DNA from: Dactylorhiza incarnata
Taxonomy: Eukaryota; Streptophyta; Magnoliopsida; Asparagales; Orchidaceae
Reading direction: 5' to 3'
Length of the DNA stretch: 64,000 bases
Assembly: GCA_033032865.1 (NCBI GenBank)
Contig: JAWHQI010000327.1
Coordinates: 1,178,001-1,242,000 of the forward strand
Each line of letters opens with the position of its first letter. Position 1 is the stretch's first letter. The notes beneath the pieces were generated by a model. That model did not search any database. It saw only the letters and a list, made by a program, of their open reading frames with translations, and was not told the DNA's origin. A program made the position numbers and the translations under genes. Of the stretch, positions 54,161 to 64,000 are shown piece after piece.

Positions 54161-57100
54161 TAACTTCATACCTACGCAATTGTATACATGACCCCAATCA
54201 CGGAGATAAATCTTACCATTTTTGTCAATAAAGATAACCTTCGAAACATATCACCATGAAACCTGCCAACCTTATCAATGTATATATGGACTAACCGGAG
54301 CTTGCTCCACATATCCATCAGAACAAGAAATGATACATATGGTCAATTGAGATATGATAACCTCCAAAACAACATTCCCTTGCTATTGCTTGGTATACCA
54401 AAAACGAATTTCATTGGTATGCAATCAAACATCCATTAAGGAATGTGATGTGATTGCAATTTACCTTCAGACATTTAACATTTTTTTTAACTAATATGCA
54501 TGCTGAAGGCTTTTCTACAATTCAAACATATTCATGTAGTCCATATCACTAGTCTGGTTTCATTAAATTCTCAAGAATCTTCGTACCACTCTGAGGTATA
54601 AAATACCTGTAATAATGATCCCCGAAAATATGTCCTAGCATAGTTGATTAACAACAGGGCTGTAACCTCGTCCTTTGCAATTCGCATTAGAGAAAGTCAT
54701 CCTAAACCGTAGGTTTCTCCCTATGTCCTATCTTAGATAACTTCCAAAGCTCTGACATCTTCGAATTTGAAGGTATTGAATGTTGATTTGGTCTTATATA
54801 TTTCATATAATTTCTATTCAACACAGGTTCGTAAAACCCATGTTGGCACTAGAAACCACACTGACTCTTTAATCTATCTTGTTTCTGCACCAATTCCAAC
54901 TAATGTGAAATGAGGCACTATCTCACATCTCTTCTACTAATTGCATATGTTACCACATCATTGTTATCAGGATGATATTAAATATCTCTGTCATAATCTG
55001 AGATGAACTCCAATCATCTACATTGTCTCGTAATGAGTTCCCGAAATGTAAATAAATACTTAAAACTTTTGTGACTTGTGAAGTTCTCACAACGAATTCC
55101 ACAAGGGTAGTGTCTTCAACTTTTCGATGCCTGAATGACCACAACTAACTACAAGTCATGTACGGGATAACTCTCTTCGGGTCTTTCAATTGTCTGAATG
55201 CAACGTGGTGACGTTCTTATACCACATAACAATGCATCACAAACCTCTATCCGAAGCATCTCTGCGAATCTATAAGCCTTTCTACGCCTGAAGGTATGCA
55301 CAATACTAGCACCTTAGTTGTTTGAACTTCATTTCCTCAAATGTTAACACTTAACTCACATTTTATTGTCCAAGTGAAGGCTTTCCATTTTCCTGATAAG
55401 AGAAAACAAAGATAGCCCTAACTTCATGAAAGTCTTAATAAATCTTCTGTAATAACTTGCTAATCCAGGAAAGTTGCGGACCTCAGTAACAACTCTGGGT
55501 CTTAGCAAATCTCTATTTACTTATATCTTCTTTAGATCCACCGAGAGTCCTCCATTACTGACATCGTATCCCAAAAGGCGACTTTCGAGAGTCATACTTG
55601 CACTTGGAAAATTTTACATATAGAATCAATGATACTCCTGGAGAGTACTCAAAATCGTCTTTCATTCTTTGAATACACAAGGATGTCATCGAGGAAGAAA
55701 AATGGTGAACCAAAACTAGGAATCCTCATAACACCTTAATCATCAAATCAATGAAAGCCGGGGGCATTGCTCAACCTGAAGGCATAACCACAAACAAGTA
55801 GCGCCCAAACCTCATGCTCGAAGTTGACTTCTAGATGTCTTTTTTAACATTTCATTGTTGCTAAAGATCTTATCTTAAATCTAATTTAAAGAAGTGTAAG
55901 ACTCTATTAATTGGTCATAAAAGACATAAATCTTAGGGGGTGGTTACTAATTCTTAGTTGGGAACTTATATGACTCATGATAGTTGACGCACAACTCCAC
56001 ATCGTCATCCTTCATAGCAAAGGAAGAGGCACTCGTAATGGAAAAATTTTTAGGCCTAATAAATATATACTCGAGCATGCCCCTACAGTTGAACCATCAA
56101 TTCCGCTAATACTCTAAGTGTCATGCAGTAAGAAATTTGGTTATGGGTAAATTTCTAAGAATGTGTTTAATTTGGGCATATATCTCTATGACATGATTGA
56201 GAGGCATCGGTAGCTCCTCAAGGAAAATTATCTGAAGGTTCTCAAACTAATAGTACATCCTAAAAATAATTTTTGCTTTTGTTTTTTTTGTTTGCACGTG
56301 CATCAAACTAGAAGCGCATCCTAATCGACACTAATACTCATAATTTTCTTAATCGATGAGGCCACACCATTGAAAACTCCTTTCACGCCTCGAGACGTAA
56401 CATCAAACTAGTCTAGTCATTCCACACTTGGTTCTACTAGTGATCTAACCTTGTCTTCTGATAATTAATTCATACCCATAATTAGATCAAACTCCGTTAT
56501 AAGAGAAATGCACATTTCTATTTTAGATTTAGACATTTCAACTGGAAACGAAATATTCACCATTGACTAGTATGCGCAAGAGAGTCGTTCGACACCGGGG
56601 CTTCCAACATTGACACTACAAGAAAGATTCTGAGCTCGACTATAAGCAAAAGATTCTACCATAAACAGTTGTAATGAACCCATACTAAAGAGGGTGAAAC
56701 ATGATTCAGAGCGAATAAATTGACAAGATAAGTTGATAACTAACCTGATTGTATTAGATTGAATTATATTATAGCAAGGATGAATGCTTTCTTAAAAAAT
56801 TTGATTTCTTAAATGAGTCTGCATATGCGATAAATATGAGAACTCATACTTGTACAAGTTACTGTCTTGACATCACGCATTAACTTGAGGTTCTTCTTCT
56901 GTAGTAGTCAATCTTATCCGGGGGCATGAACCAACTTAAGAAAGTTGTCGTGAGATTTCCTCAAGTGACATGATTTAGAGTTCGTCATATAAGGTAAGAA
57001 GAATATGATTTGCTCTAGGGAAAATCATAATTAAAAAGCGGCAAGTCACAATCTTATCAGTACTACTTCTGCCACTAAAGGATTAGGACACGCCAAAGGG

Positions 57101-57267
57101 ATAGGCATCAACTAAACGTCCAACATTGAGCTTAGCTATGAAAACATCTCACATCACTTTTTCATAGACTTATGGATAATGATTTAACGGCTCTAACGTC
57201 CAAGAATTGATTCAGATGAAAACCTAAGGCTCTGTGAATTTCTAGCATTCGAAGGATCCCAACACTA
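54161..57267 (-). pseudogene. Decayed interior of element G (RT region and upstream)
   Basis: Minus-strand fragments of Ty3/Gypsy RT-RNase H can be read in pieces near 54950-55960, for example FSSSMTSLCIQRMK and FRHRKVEDTTLVEFVVRTS, between many stops. From about 56000 to 57267 the sequence would be protease and gag by position, but I can read no motif with confidence. No other gene seen. Confidence 0.5.
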
Positions 57268-57279
57268 GCTCTGATACTA
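57268..57279 (-). other. Primer-binding site of element G
   Basis: Minus strand reads TAGTATCAGAGC, one change from the tRNA-iMet PBS, two bases from the LTR. Confidence 0.8.
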
Positions 57280-57281
57280 AT

Positions 57282-60066
57282 TGTAACATCCCTACCTAGT
57301 TTAACAATATTTCAAAAGTCCTGCCGAAGCTCGTGATATGAAACAAACTAGACAACAGTAATAAAACTAGTATCATAACAAAATAAACTAAAGCTTACAG
57401 CGGAAGTAAAGGACTGGAATTAAAATTAGTAAAATACCTTACAGGTTGAAAAACAGAGCCCACTAGGAAGTTTGTGCGAACATATTGACTCGTATGCCCT
57501 GTAAAGAAAATTCTGAAAATGGATCAACCCACTGGCGAGCAAGAAAGTGTTTTCCCCAGGGATACTAAAACATAATGAAAAAATGCATGCATACTTTAAA
57601 ACTATGCATACTTTAAAACTATGTTTTATACTAACGAAAATATATTATAGTTCTATGTATACTTTTCTATGAAAGTACAATTGAATATAAATCATCTTTT
57701 TGTGATTAAATCTTATTCTGAATCCTCTCTGAGTTCGTGGTTATTAACATATAAGATTCTAGGACCGGACTTCGTATTTCCAGTGGAGGACTTTTATTCT
57801 TTTTTCTTCTTATTCCTTGTTGTATAGATTCTTATACACATTTTAGCGATTCGAGTCTCTACTAGCGAACATAGGTGTTCTAGTGTCTCACGGTCACGGA
57901 CAAACTCGTATCTAGTAATGAGGGTTCGACTCCCTAACATGAGGTTCATAAGGACTGCTAAGCCCTATGAGTAAGATAGTGTTCCTCTATTTATCACGAG
58001 AGAACATCTCGATCGTGCCTTCTGATAATCTTCTATTAGTGGCCGATATGAACTTAGAAAAGAACACCCGCTTAAAGCCACTAATTTAAGTTTAGCGTTC
58101 CATTAATTTTTTACCTTATTAATGGTCTGCAAGTCTATTCTTAAGGGGACATTCGCTTTATACACCATCTTAAATTATGCATTTCATCGCCTTTACGGTC
58201 CATGCTTTGTCTTGGTGTTACTGGTGTTAATGTGATGAATCTGTCATAACATGATTTTCTTTTACGTAAATAATTAGTTATTTGATCATCTATTCCATGT
58301 ACTTATATTCTTCTTACTTGTTTGCATGTGTGCGTAAGAGAATTCCTTAAAGTATTTCTTATCTCATAAAATAGTTGCTCGTAATAAAATGATAAATGAC
58401 TTATTCATTATTTACAAATTTCACCTTTATAACGGCACGATTTTCATATATTCATATTTATCAAATTTCTTCGTACCAAGGTAGATTGCATAACTGAAAA
58501 TATACACATTTATTTACGTGATATGTCTATCCGAAGAGAAGTAAAATTTCTCATATTCTAATATACATTGTTTGTATTATTATGTTAAGACGATTAATTT
58601 ATAAATCTTATATTGCCTTCTATACCTTAGTTATGACATTTTAAATTTGGCAAACATATCATGTTCCTTCAGGACCTTATACTATGTATATAGAAAATTG
58701 TATAGAATTTTCTTGCGTCTTAACATTATTCATTTTATGATGACATAATGATTAAACTATGATATACTGTTTTTATTTATACATAAAGTACGATACACAT
58801 AATTTCATGTTATCGTCATTTTCCTACATAACAATGTCTATTACGTAATTTGAACTAGGTGGTATGTCTAACCAAAAATAATAGAAATTCTTACCTCGGA
58901 GTTGTGGCGTTCATAGACGCAGCGTGGCAGAATGTTTTATCCAATCAGTCACGGTCTTAAATAATGCCTAAAATTAAATAGAACTCTAAACGAATTAATA
59001 AGTGAAGCGGACGAATCTAGGAATCGTCCTCTTCCTTTTAGGATTTCGCTAGAACGACACGAATTCCAAGTGCTAGTAAGAGCAGAAAGAGTGAATCGAA
59101 GAAGGAAACGCAAAAGGGCTTTTACCTTTTTCCAATTGTGAAATAACCACACAAAATTTCTCCGATCTATGCCAACATATTCAAGACCTGAAAGTAATTA
59201 GAAACTCTTAAATTGAATTCATAGGTTTCCCTCTAGAGTTTGATAGAAAATTAATTAAAATGTTATGTGAGTGTTGCAAGGAGGAGGAGGCAAATGATTA
59301 CCTCTTTCTCAATAACAGAGCTACACAATGGATCAACAGATTCCTAAAATTGATCCTACGTTGTAGAATAGAAACATGCCCAACAATTGAAGAGGGTCTC
59401 GATAACCTAAGTAGAGTACATCGTCTACATAATCAGTGTGTTAAAGCATAAATTGGAAAGGAGAGGAATCGACTTTTACCTGGGCAGATCCGACGGAAAT
59501 GGGGGTCGAACGTTGGTAAGAAACGTCTGGGAGGCGTCAGAGTCGGCTTCTAATGAAGGAGGAAGGGTCAGAGTTTTCCCTACATGCGACTTTCAGCTCC
59601 ATTTGATGTGAACGGGAGGGTCGAATGATCTAAAGTCGAGCGCAGGAAGGCACGCTGGGAGCGTCTGCGAGAGGAGGGAGTTGCGGCGTTTTCCTTCGTG
59701 CATTCGTCTGGGAGAGGAAATAGGAAGGTGATTGGGTCGTGACTTAAATGCGTGCTCTGAAAAAAGACCTGTGACTTATGGTTCCATAAGTTGGGGCTGC
59801 CATTACTCATGAATTACCTAATTCGCCACTTACTCAATAACACCTTCTAAATTAGAATTTGACGCGCTCACAAATTTCAAAATCTCGCCGGAATTAAAAT
59901 ACATAATATTTTTCCTATTACATGACGTGATTTAATTTATAGTTAGCACACAAATTTAATCGTGAGGGAATTAAATACCTCGATCAGACTGCAACGTCGT
60001 CGTGAATTACTCGTGCTCAGACCCTTAAATTAGAATTATATATGTTTCAAAATTTCGGATGTTATA
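57282..60066 (-). repeat. 5' LTR of element G, longer form
   Basis: 2785 bp. The segment 58065-59991 has no counterpart in the left LTR and shows no TIRs or TSD; the break points carry the shared bases CA. A deletion in the left copy is simpler than an insertion here. Short frames such as 59260-59451 are not recognised. Confidence 0.75.
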
Positions 60067-60071
60067 TTTGC

Positions 60072-61399
60072 ATGCACATTACATCATTCATAGGCCTTCA
60101 CAACATTCCACCATCATCAATCCTACTGTAAACCTACTGGGCAAATCTGAATCTCGCGCCCAAAATCACTCTCTACGTTTAAAATTCAAGATTCGTTAAT
60201 CGTTATTGAAAGAGACTTTCTCGAGTGTTTATGGCTCAGACCGAAGAGAAATCTTATAACCATCCACAAGCTTATTTGCAAGAATAATTTATGACTTATT
60301 ACGATAATTAATAGGAACGCAAATGTTCGAGGCAAGTCCTTTGATAATTAATGAATTGCATAAATTTAAGCTAATAGAAGAATGAGCAGAGAGGGGGCGG
60401 TGTTTACCCCAAAGCATTCACAAGACTACGGTAAGTATCGGTTCCTTTTCAGGTTCAGCTGCACACGGGTGAGAACGGCTCTGTCAGCAAAGCAAATAAG
60501 GATAATGCTGAAGTCGATGCGATAGTTGTCATGGCAGGCGCTGTAGATCAGGTCGCCGAAGTACATATTCGAGGTCGATAATAACCTGAGGGTAGCAAGG
60601 GACCGGTCGAGACTGGACGACATTGGGTTAAGATCGACGTCGGGGCTTTACTCGACGAAGACGATGGCATTTGCGGCCATAGGAGTCGAAAGCTTGAGAT
60701 CATTCGTTCCAGTATGGAGTCAGTTAGAACGGCAGAGTTCCCTTCGGAAGCAACAATCTGTAATCGGTAGGCGCAAATAGTCGTTTCTAGTAATACAGGG
60801 AAACGAAACTGCTGTTTCGTTCCTTGCTTCTTTTCAGGTGCCTTTCTTCACAGCTGAGGGTCCTTTTAAGTTGAATCCCCCAAACTATTTTCATATTTCC
60901 TTCCCAATTTCTTTCCTAAAGTTTCTCTAAATAAAATTCATAATTATTTTATTCCCTCTTAGTTTTTTTCCATGTAATGCAGATAAAATCTAACATTACA
61001 TCATTCCTTTCTTAAACCTATGCGTCCGTAATTATTTAGGATTTACCTTTTCTGTCCTCGTTATTCGAAATTACCGCATCATTTATTCATGTTCTCACCG
61101 GGTGGTCAAACTGTTGAGCCGAAAACTCAAAATGGTGCAGGAAAGAAAATACATAAAATGAAAATAACGGGTAACCGATGCATGATGATCTCGCACGTCA
61201 TCAGATGCAACGAAGGATGCATCAATTCCTTCGGGGTTGACAGAACTCGACCCCGACGATAGTTCACAAAGACTGGCAACAGAAAGATGTGGGTGTCGTC
61301 GCAGCAACTCTGCGGTGCTGATCCAAGAACTATCGGTAATGTCTCACCCATGCTAAGAAACCAAATAGCTCTGGTACGTCCCGTGGTGAGTGCGAAACT
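60072..61399 (-). other. Probable 3' LTR region of a further Gypsy element
   Basis: Position just beyond a minus-strand Gypsy pol end (61400) suggests 3' LTR sequence, but no partner LTR is in the window. Short frames at 60426-60623 and 61095-61408 are not recognised. Confidence 0.35.
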
Positions 61400-62140
61400 C
61401 TCATACATCCAAAACCCAATCTATCTCCTCAATGGTGGGCATCAGCACTGGTGCTAATTCAGGTGGTATGTCTGGTGTTGCAACAAGTGAACTGGGGATG
61501 GAATTAGGTGGCTCTACATGGAATGTCGTCAAATCAACCACGTTAAATATCTATAAAGAACAGAAATTTAACGTGCAAATCTAGGAGGTAGACGTTCTTA
61601 CCAATGTGCTTTCGATCTTGAAATTGACCAAACATCCTTTGTTTTAGTTTGTGATATGTCCTCGGAGTAAATCTCTGCTACCTAAAATAAGCAAACACTC
61701 AATCTCCTTCTAAAAAGTATAACTCCCGTAGATAACGATTAGTCATTGAGTTATAATTTTCGGACTATTGCAATTTATTAGAATTTTCTTATGCAATCCT
61801 TTTAAATATTTAATATGAGCAAGTGCATCAAAGGAAATACATTCATGAGATGGTAGAGAGTGGCGACCAAGCAGGTGGGTTATAGAGAACTCATAGACAA
61901 TCTCGAAAGGAGTTTTTTGTGGAGTGATTTTTATAATTATTAAATTCGTATTCAATTTGTGGAAGTATAAGTTCCCATTGCTTTGGATTCTCCCCAGTGA
62001 AACACCTAAGAATGCTCCCCCAAACTCCTATTAACTACCTCAATCTGTTCATCGTTCTGAGGGTGATAAGCGTTACTAAACTCAAGTTTGTTTCCAAATT
62101 GTTCCCAAAGTGTTTTCAAGAAATATCCCATAAAAGTATA
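61400..62140 (-). pseudogene. Gypsy integrase C-terminal fragment
   Basis: Minus strand reads GYFLKTLWEQFGNKLEFSNA then YHPQNDEQIEVVNRSLGE, the end of the integrase core. After many stops comes NVVDLTTFHVEPPN and a Pro-rich tail, the end of pol. Heavily decayed. Confidence 0.7.
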
Positions 62141-62389
62141 ATATATTGATACAACTCAACATCTCTGCCTATACTCAAATAATATTGTGATGAAATTAAA
62201 GCACGATTTTCAAATATGAAATCGATATACTGAGGTGTTTGAGATAAGTAGCCATCAAATATAGTGTGGGAAAACTGAGAAACACTAGGTGACATATCAG
62301 AAATCGATAAATGTGGGATCGAGTCCATGTCATATAGGGGGGAACACCCCATTTCCCATTGGGAAGAAATATCTCAAAAATCTGTAGCA

Positions 62390-62750
62390 GGTAGCTAACG
62401 CCAAGCAGTAGGTCTACCGCTGGTGGTAGCGTATCGACTAGAAGCTCCAGGCTGTTAGCCTGAAACTCATCTGTGTCGTCGAGACGGCTTGTCGACGAGA
62501 CGGCTAACGCCATGCGGTAGCTATATCGTCTGGAAACTTCATTGTTTCGTCGAGAAGGTGTCGTCGAGAAGATATCGACTAGACGCTAGCGACGGGCGGT
62601 AGCGATACCGCCGACGGTAGATCTTCAAGTCGATATGAGGCACAATATCGTCGAGAGAGCGAGACGCTACGCTGAAGGTTAAGATCAAATGCTAGCGCGG
62701 CGCGATAGCGATATCGCCGGGCGGTAGTTGACGGACCCAGATCCGCTAAA
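62390..62750. repeat. Region of repeated CTACCGC / GCGGTAG quasi-palindromes
   Basis: Motifs such as GTCTACCGCTGGTGGTAGCG, ACGCCATGCGGTAGC, GGGCGGTAGCGATACCGCC and ATATCGCCGGGCGGTAG, interspersed with GTCGTCGAGA-like repeats. The same motif style occurs in sequence J at 41150-41520. Confidence 0.7.
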
Positions 62751-64000
62751 CAACGATCGTGGCAGTAAAATCTTTAAGGCTTTTGATCAAACGGCTAGGA
62801 AATGTTCCAGAAACTCTTAGGGTGTGAGTAGAGGAAGTTTATCCTCATTTTCATAAGTCTTTTCTCTCTTCAAGCTTGAGAAAAAGGAAAGTCAAAGAGG
62901 AAAAAGAAGACTCTTTCCGCCATTGACGGAGCTCTGAAGCTCCGAAATGCGAGCCGTTTCCAGATCCACGGAGTGCAGCCCGGTACGGTTCTTTCCATCC
63001 GACGGAAATCTCAGATTCATGGAGCCAAAGAGAGCGGCAAGGGTAACGATCCTTCCTCCCGGTCTTAGGATGTATTTGGTCCTCTCATTCCTTTTTCTAT
63101 GCTTACATAAGGTCGTCTCTTTCACCAATCAGTGAAGTGTAGGACTTCCTATAGTTCTTCGGAACTTCGGGTCGATTGTGTCCGTCCCCAACATTTATTG
63201 CATGTAGAAATCCGGTAGACGTGCGGTTTAGGCATTGTGTGTGAAGCCTACCCGTGGCCGTAGGCCCGGATCGGTGATGCTTGATTTGTAACGTTGCATT
63301 TAGGTTAAGCTTAGTATGCGTGCTAGAGGATGACTCCGTGAAATATGTCATCGTATTACGGGACTTGAGTTAGAGGTTGGAATGCCTAACGGAAGCCCTA
63401 TGGTTGTGTTTGGTTGAACGCTAACCTTCGCCACAAATTCTTATTGGAGTTGTCTCGGAACTCCTTCCTAGATTGTGATAACGAAGCCTATGTCCACTCT
63501 TATGGATTAGGTGCGTAGCTTGTTGTTTTGGTAGCACTTGTAGGTGTTAAACGCTAACGGGCCGAGGTAAAGCCGCACCCGCATCATGCCTTCTATCGCG
63601 ATGATTTGAGCAACGGGCACAAGCTGAACCGAACCCGCACCATGCAGTTCAACACGAGGTTAACCCTCAGAAATGCTGATGGATCATTGGATAGACCGGT
63701 TTCAGGACAGTTTTCTCCGATCGGTAAATGCTCAAGCGAGTACTAAGCTTCTTAGTTTAGTCTCGTGGTGGTACTCGTGAAAGAGTACTCTAAAAACATG
63801 TCTTGCGTGCATGGAGCGTGTGGTCGTGAGTACCCACATTAGTGATGACTTGATTTGATGTTATGGTAGCCTCATGCGGTTGCTTAGTCTGGTGGTGGTA
63901 CTCGTGAACCCAACTAACATCATTTGCATACCTAGGTTTTCCTTTACTTGATGCTCAACCTAGGAGATTGATCGTGCTTGAAACCTCACCTTGTGTAGAG
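62751..64000. other. Unassigned, probably retroelement LTR or leader
   Basis: No gene recognised. GGTGGTACTCGTGA occurs twice (near 63766 and 63893). Short frames at 62892-63351 match nothing I know. Confidence 0.3.

Larger units (their letters stand above)
42432..60066 (-). mobile_element. Element G: old Ty3/Gypsy retrotransposon hosting E and F
   Basis: LTRs start TGTGACACCCCTACCCAG (42432) and TGTAACATCCCTACCTAG (57282) and end GGATGTTACA/GGATGTTATA (43274, 60066). Flanks are TTTGT and TTTGC. A PBS beside the right LTR makes the element minus-strand. The interior is about 3.9 kb after E and F are removed, and is so decayed that only fragments of RT and the pol end can be read. The right LTR is about 1.93 kb longer than the left. 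Confidence 0.85.

Overview
This is plant nuclear DNA made mostly of nested LTR retrotransposons, with scattered exons of host genes. The evidence for a flowering plant is tRNA-iMet type primer-binding sites (TGGTATCAGAGC and variants), Copia and Ty3/Gypsy polyproteins, a PIF/Harbinger-like element flanked by TAA, and two short in-phase exons on the + strand recognised as plant SCYL2 (SCY1-like 2, HEAT region). Nothing prokaryotic was seen: no operon, CRISPR array or rRNA. The species cannot be determined from the sequence alone.

Layout. 1-2846: decayed Copia fragment, + strand, cut off near the start of RT. 2847-10652: element B, - strand, a 3'-truncated Gypsy-like element whose 5' LTR was hit by element A (3908-9135, TSD CTATC). 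A is a complete but non-autonomous Gypsy-type element with gag and only the C-terminal tail of integrase. 10671-20635: Copia element C (-, TSD CTTAG), carrying the closely related element D (15154-20063, +) head-to-head in its leader. Both have unusual AGT...ACT LTR ends. 20836-20922 and 31225-31338: consecutive SCYL2 exons separated by a 10.3-kb intron that holds a Harbinger-like element (23839-25390) and a compact pol-less LTR element I (29277-30972, TSD CAACC).

31869-32323 and 40566-40654: a candidate host coding exon pair of unknown identity, split by chromodomain Gypsy element H (32324-40560, -, TSD ACCAC). H's 5' LTR carries a 1359-bp DNA transposon with an 8-bp duplication (38797-40155), which contains a 200-bp GC-rich hairpin. 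40655-41631 is LTR-like, and 41632-42165 is a Pro/Gln-rich pseudo-exon ending at a consensus splice donor. 42432-60066: an old Gypsy element G (-), with Copia elements E (43865-48886, -, TSD AGAGC) and F (49070-54155, +, TSD AACTT) inserted in its interior. 60072-64000: further degraded Gypsy material.

How it works together. The order of insertion follows from the nesting: B before A, C before D, G before E and F, H before its DNA transposon. Element copies carry stops and frameshifts, so mobilisation would need proteins from intact relatives. E (1 difference in 123 LTR bases) and D (identical 98-bp LTRs) look youngest. The main biological interest is host-gene intron inflation at SCYL2, the ~4.5-kb Copia inverted repeat just upstream of a SCYL2 exon, non-canonical LTR termini, and a chromovirus-type element whose polyprotein ends inside its own LTR.
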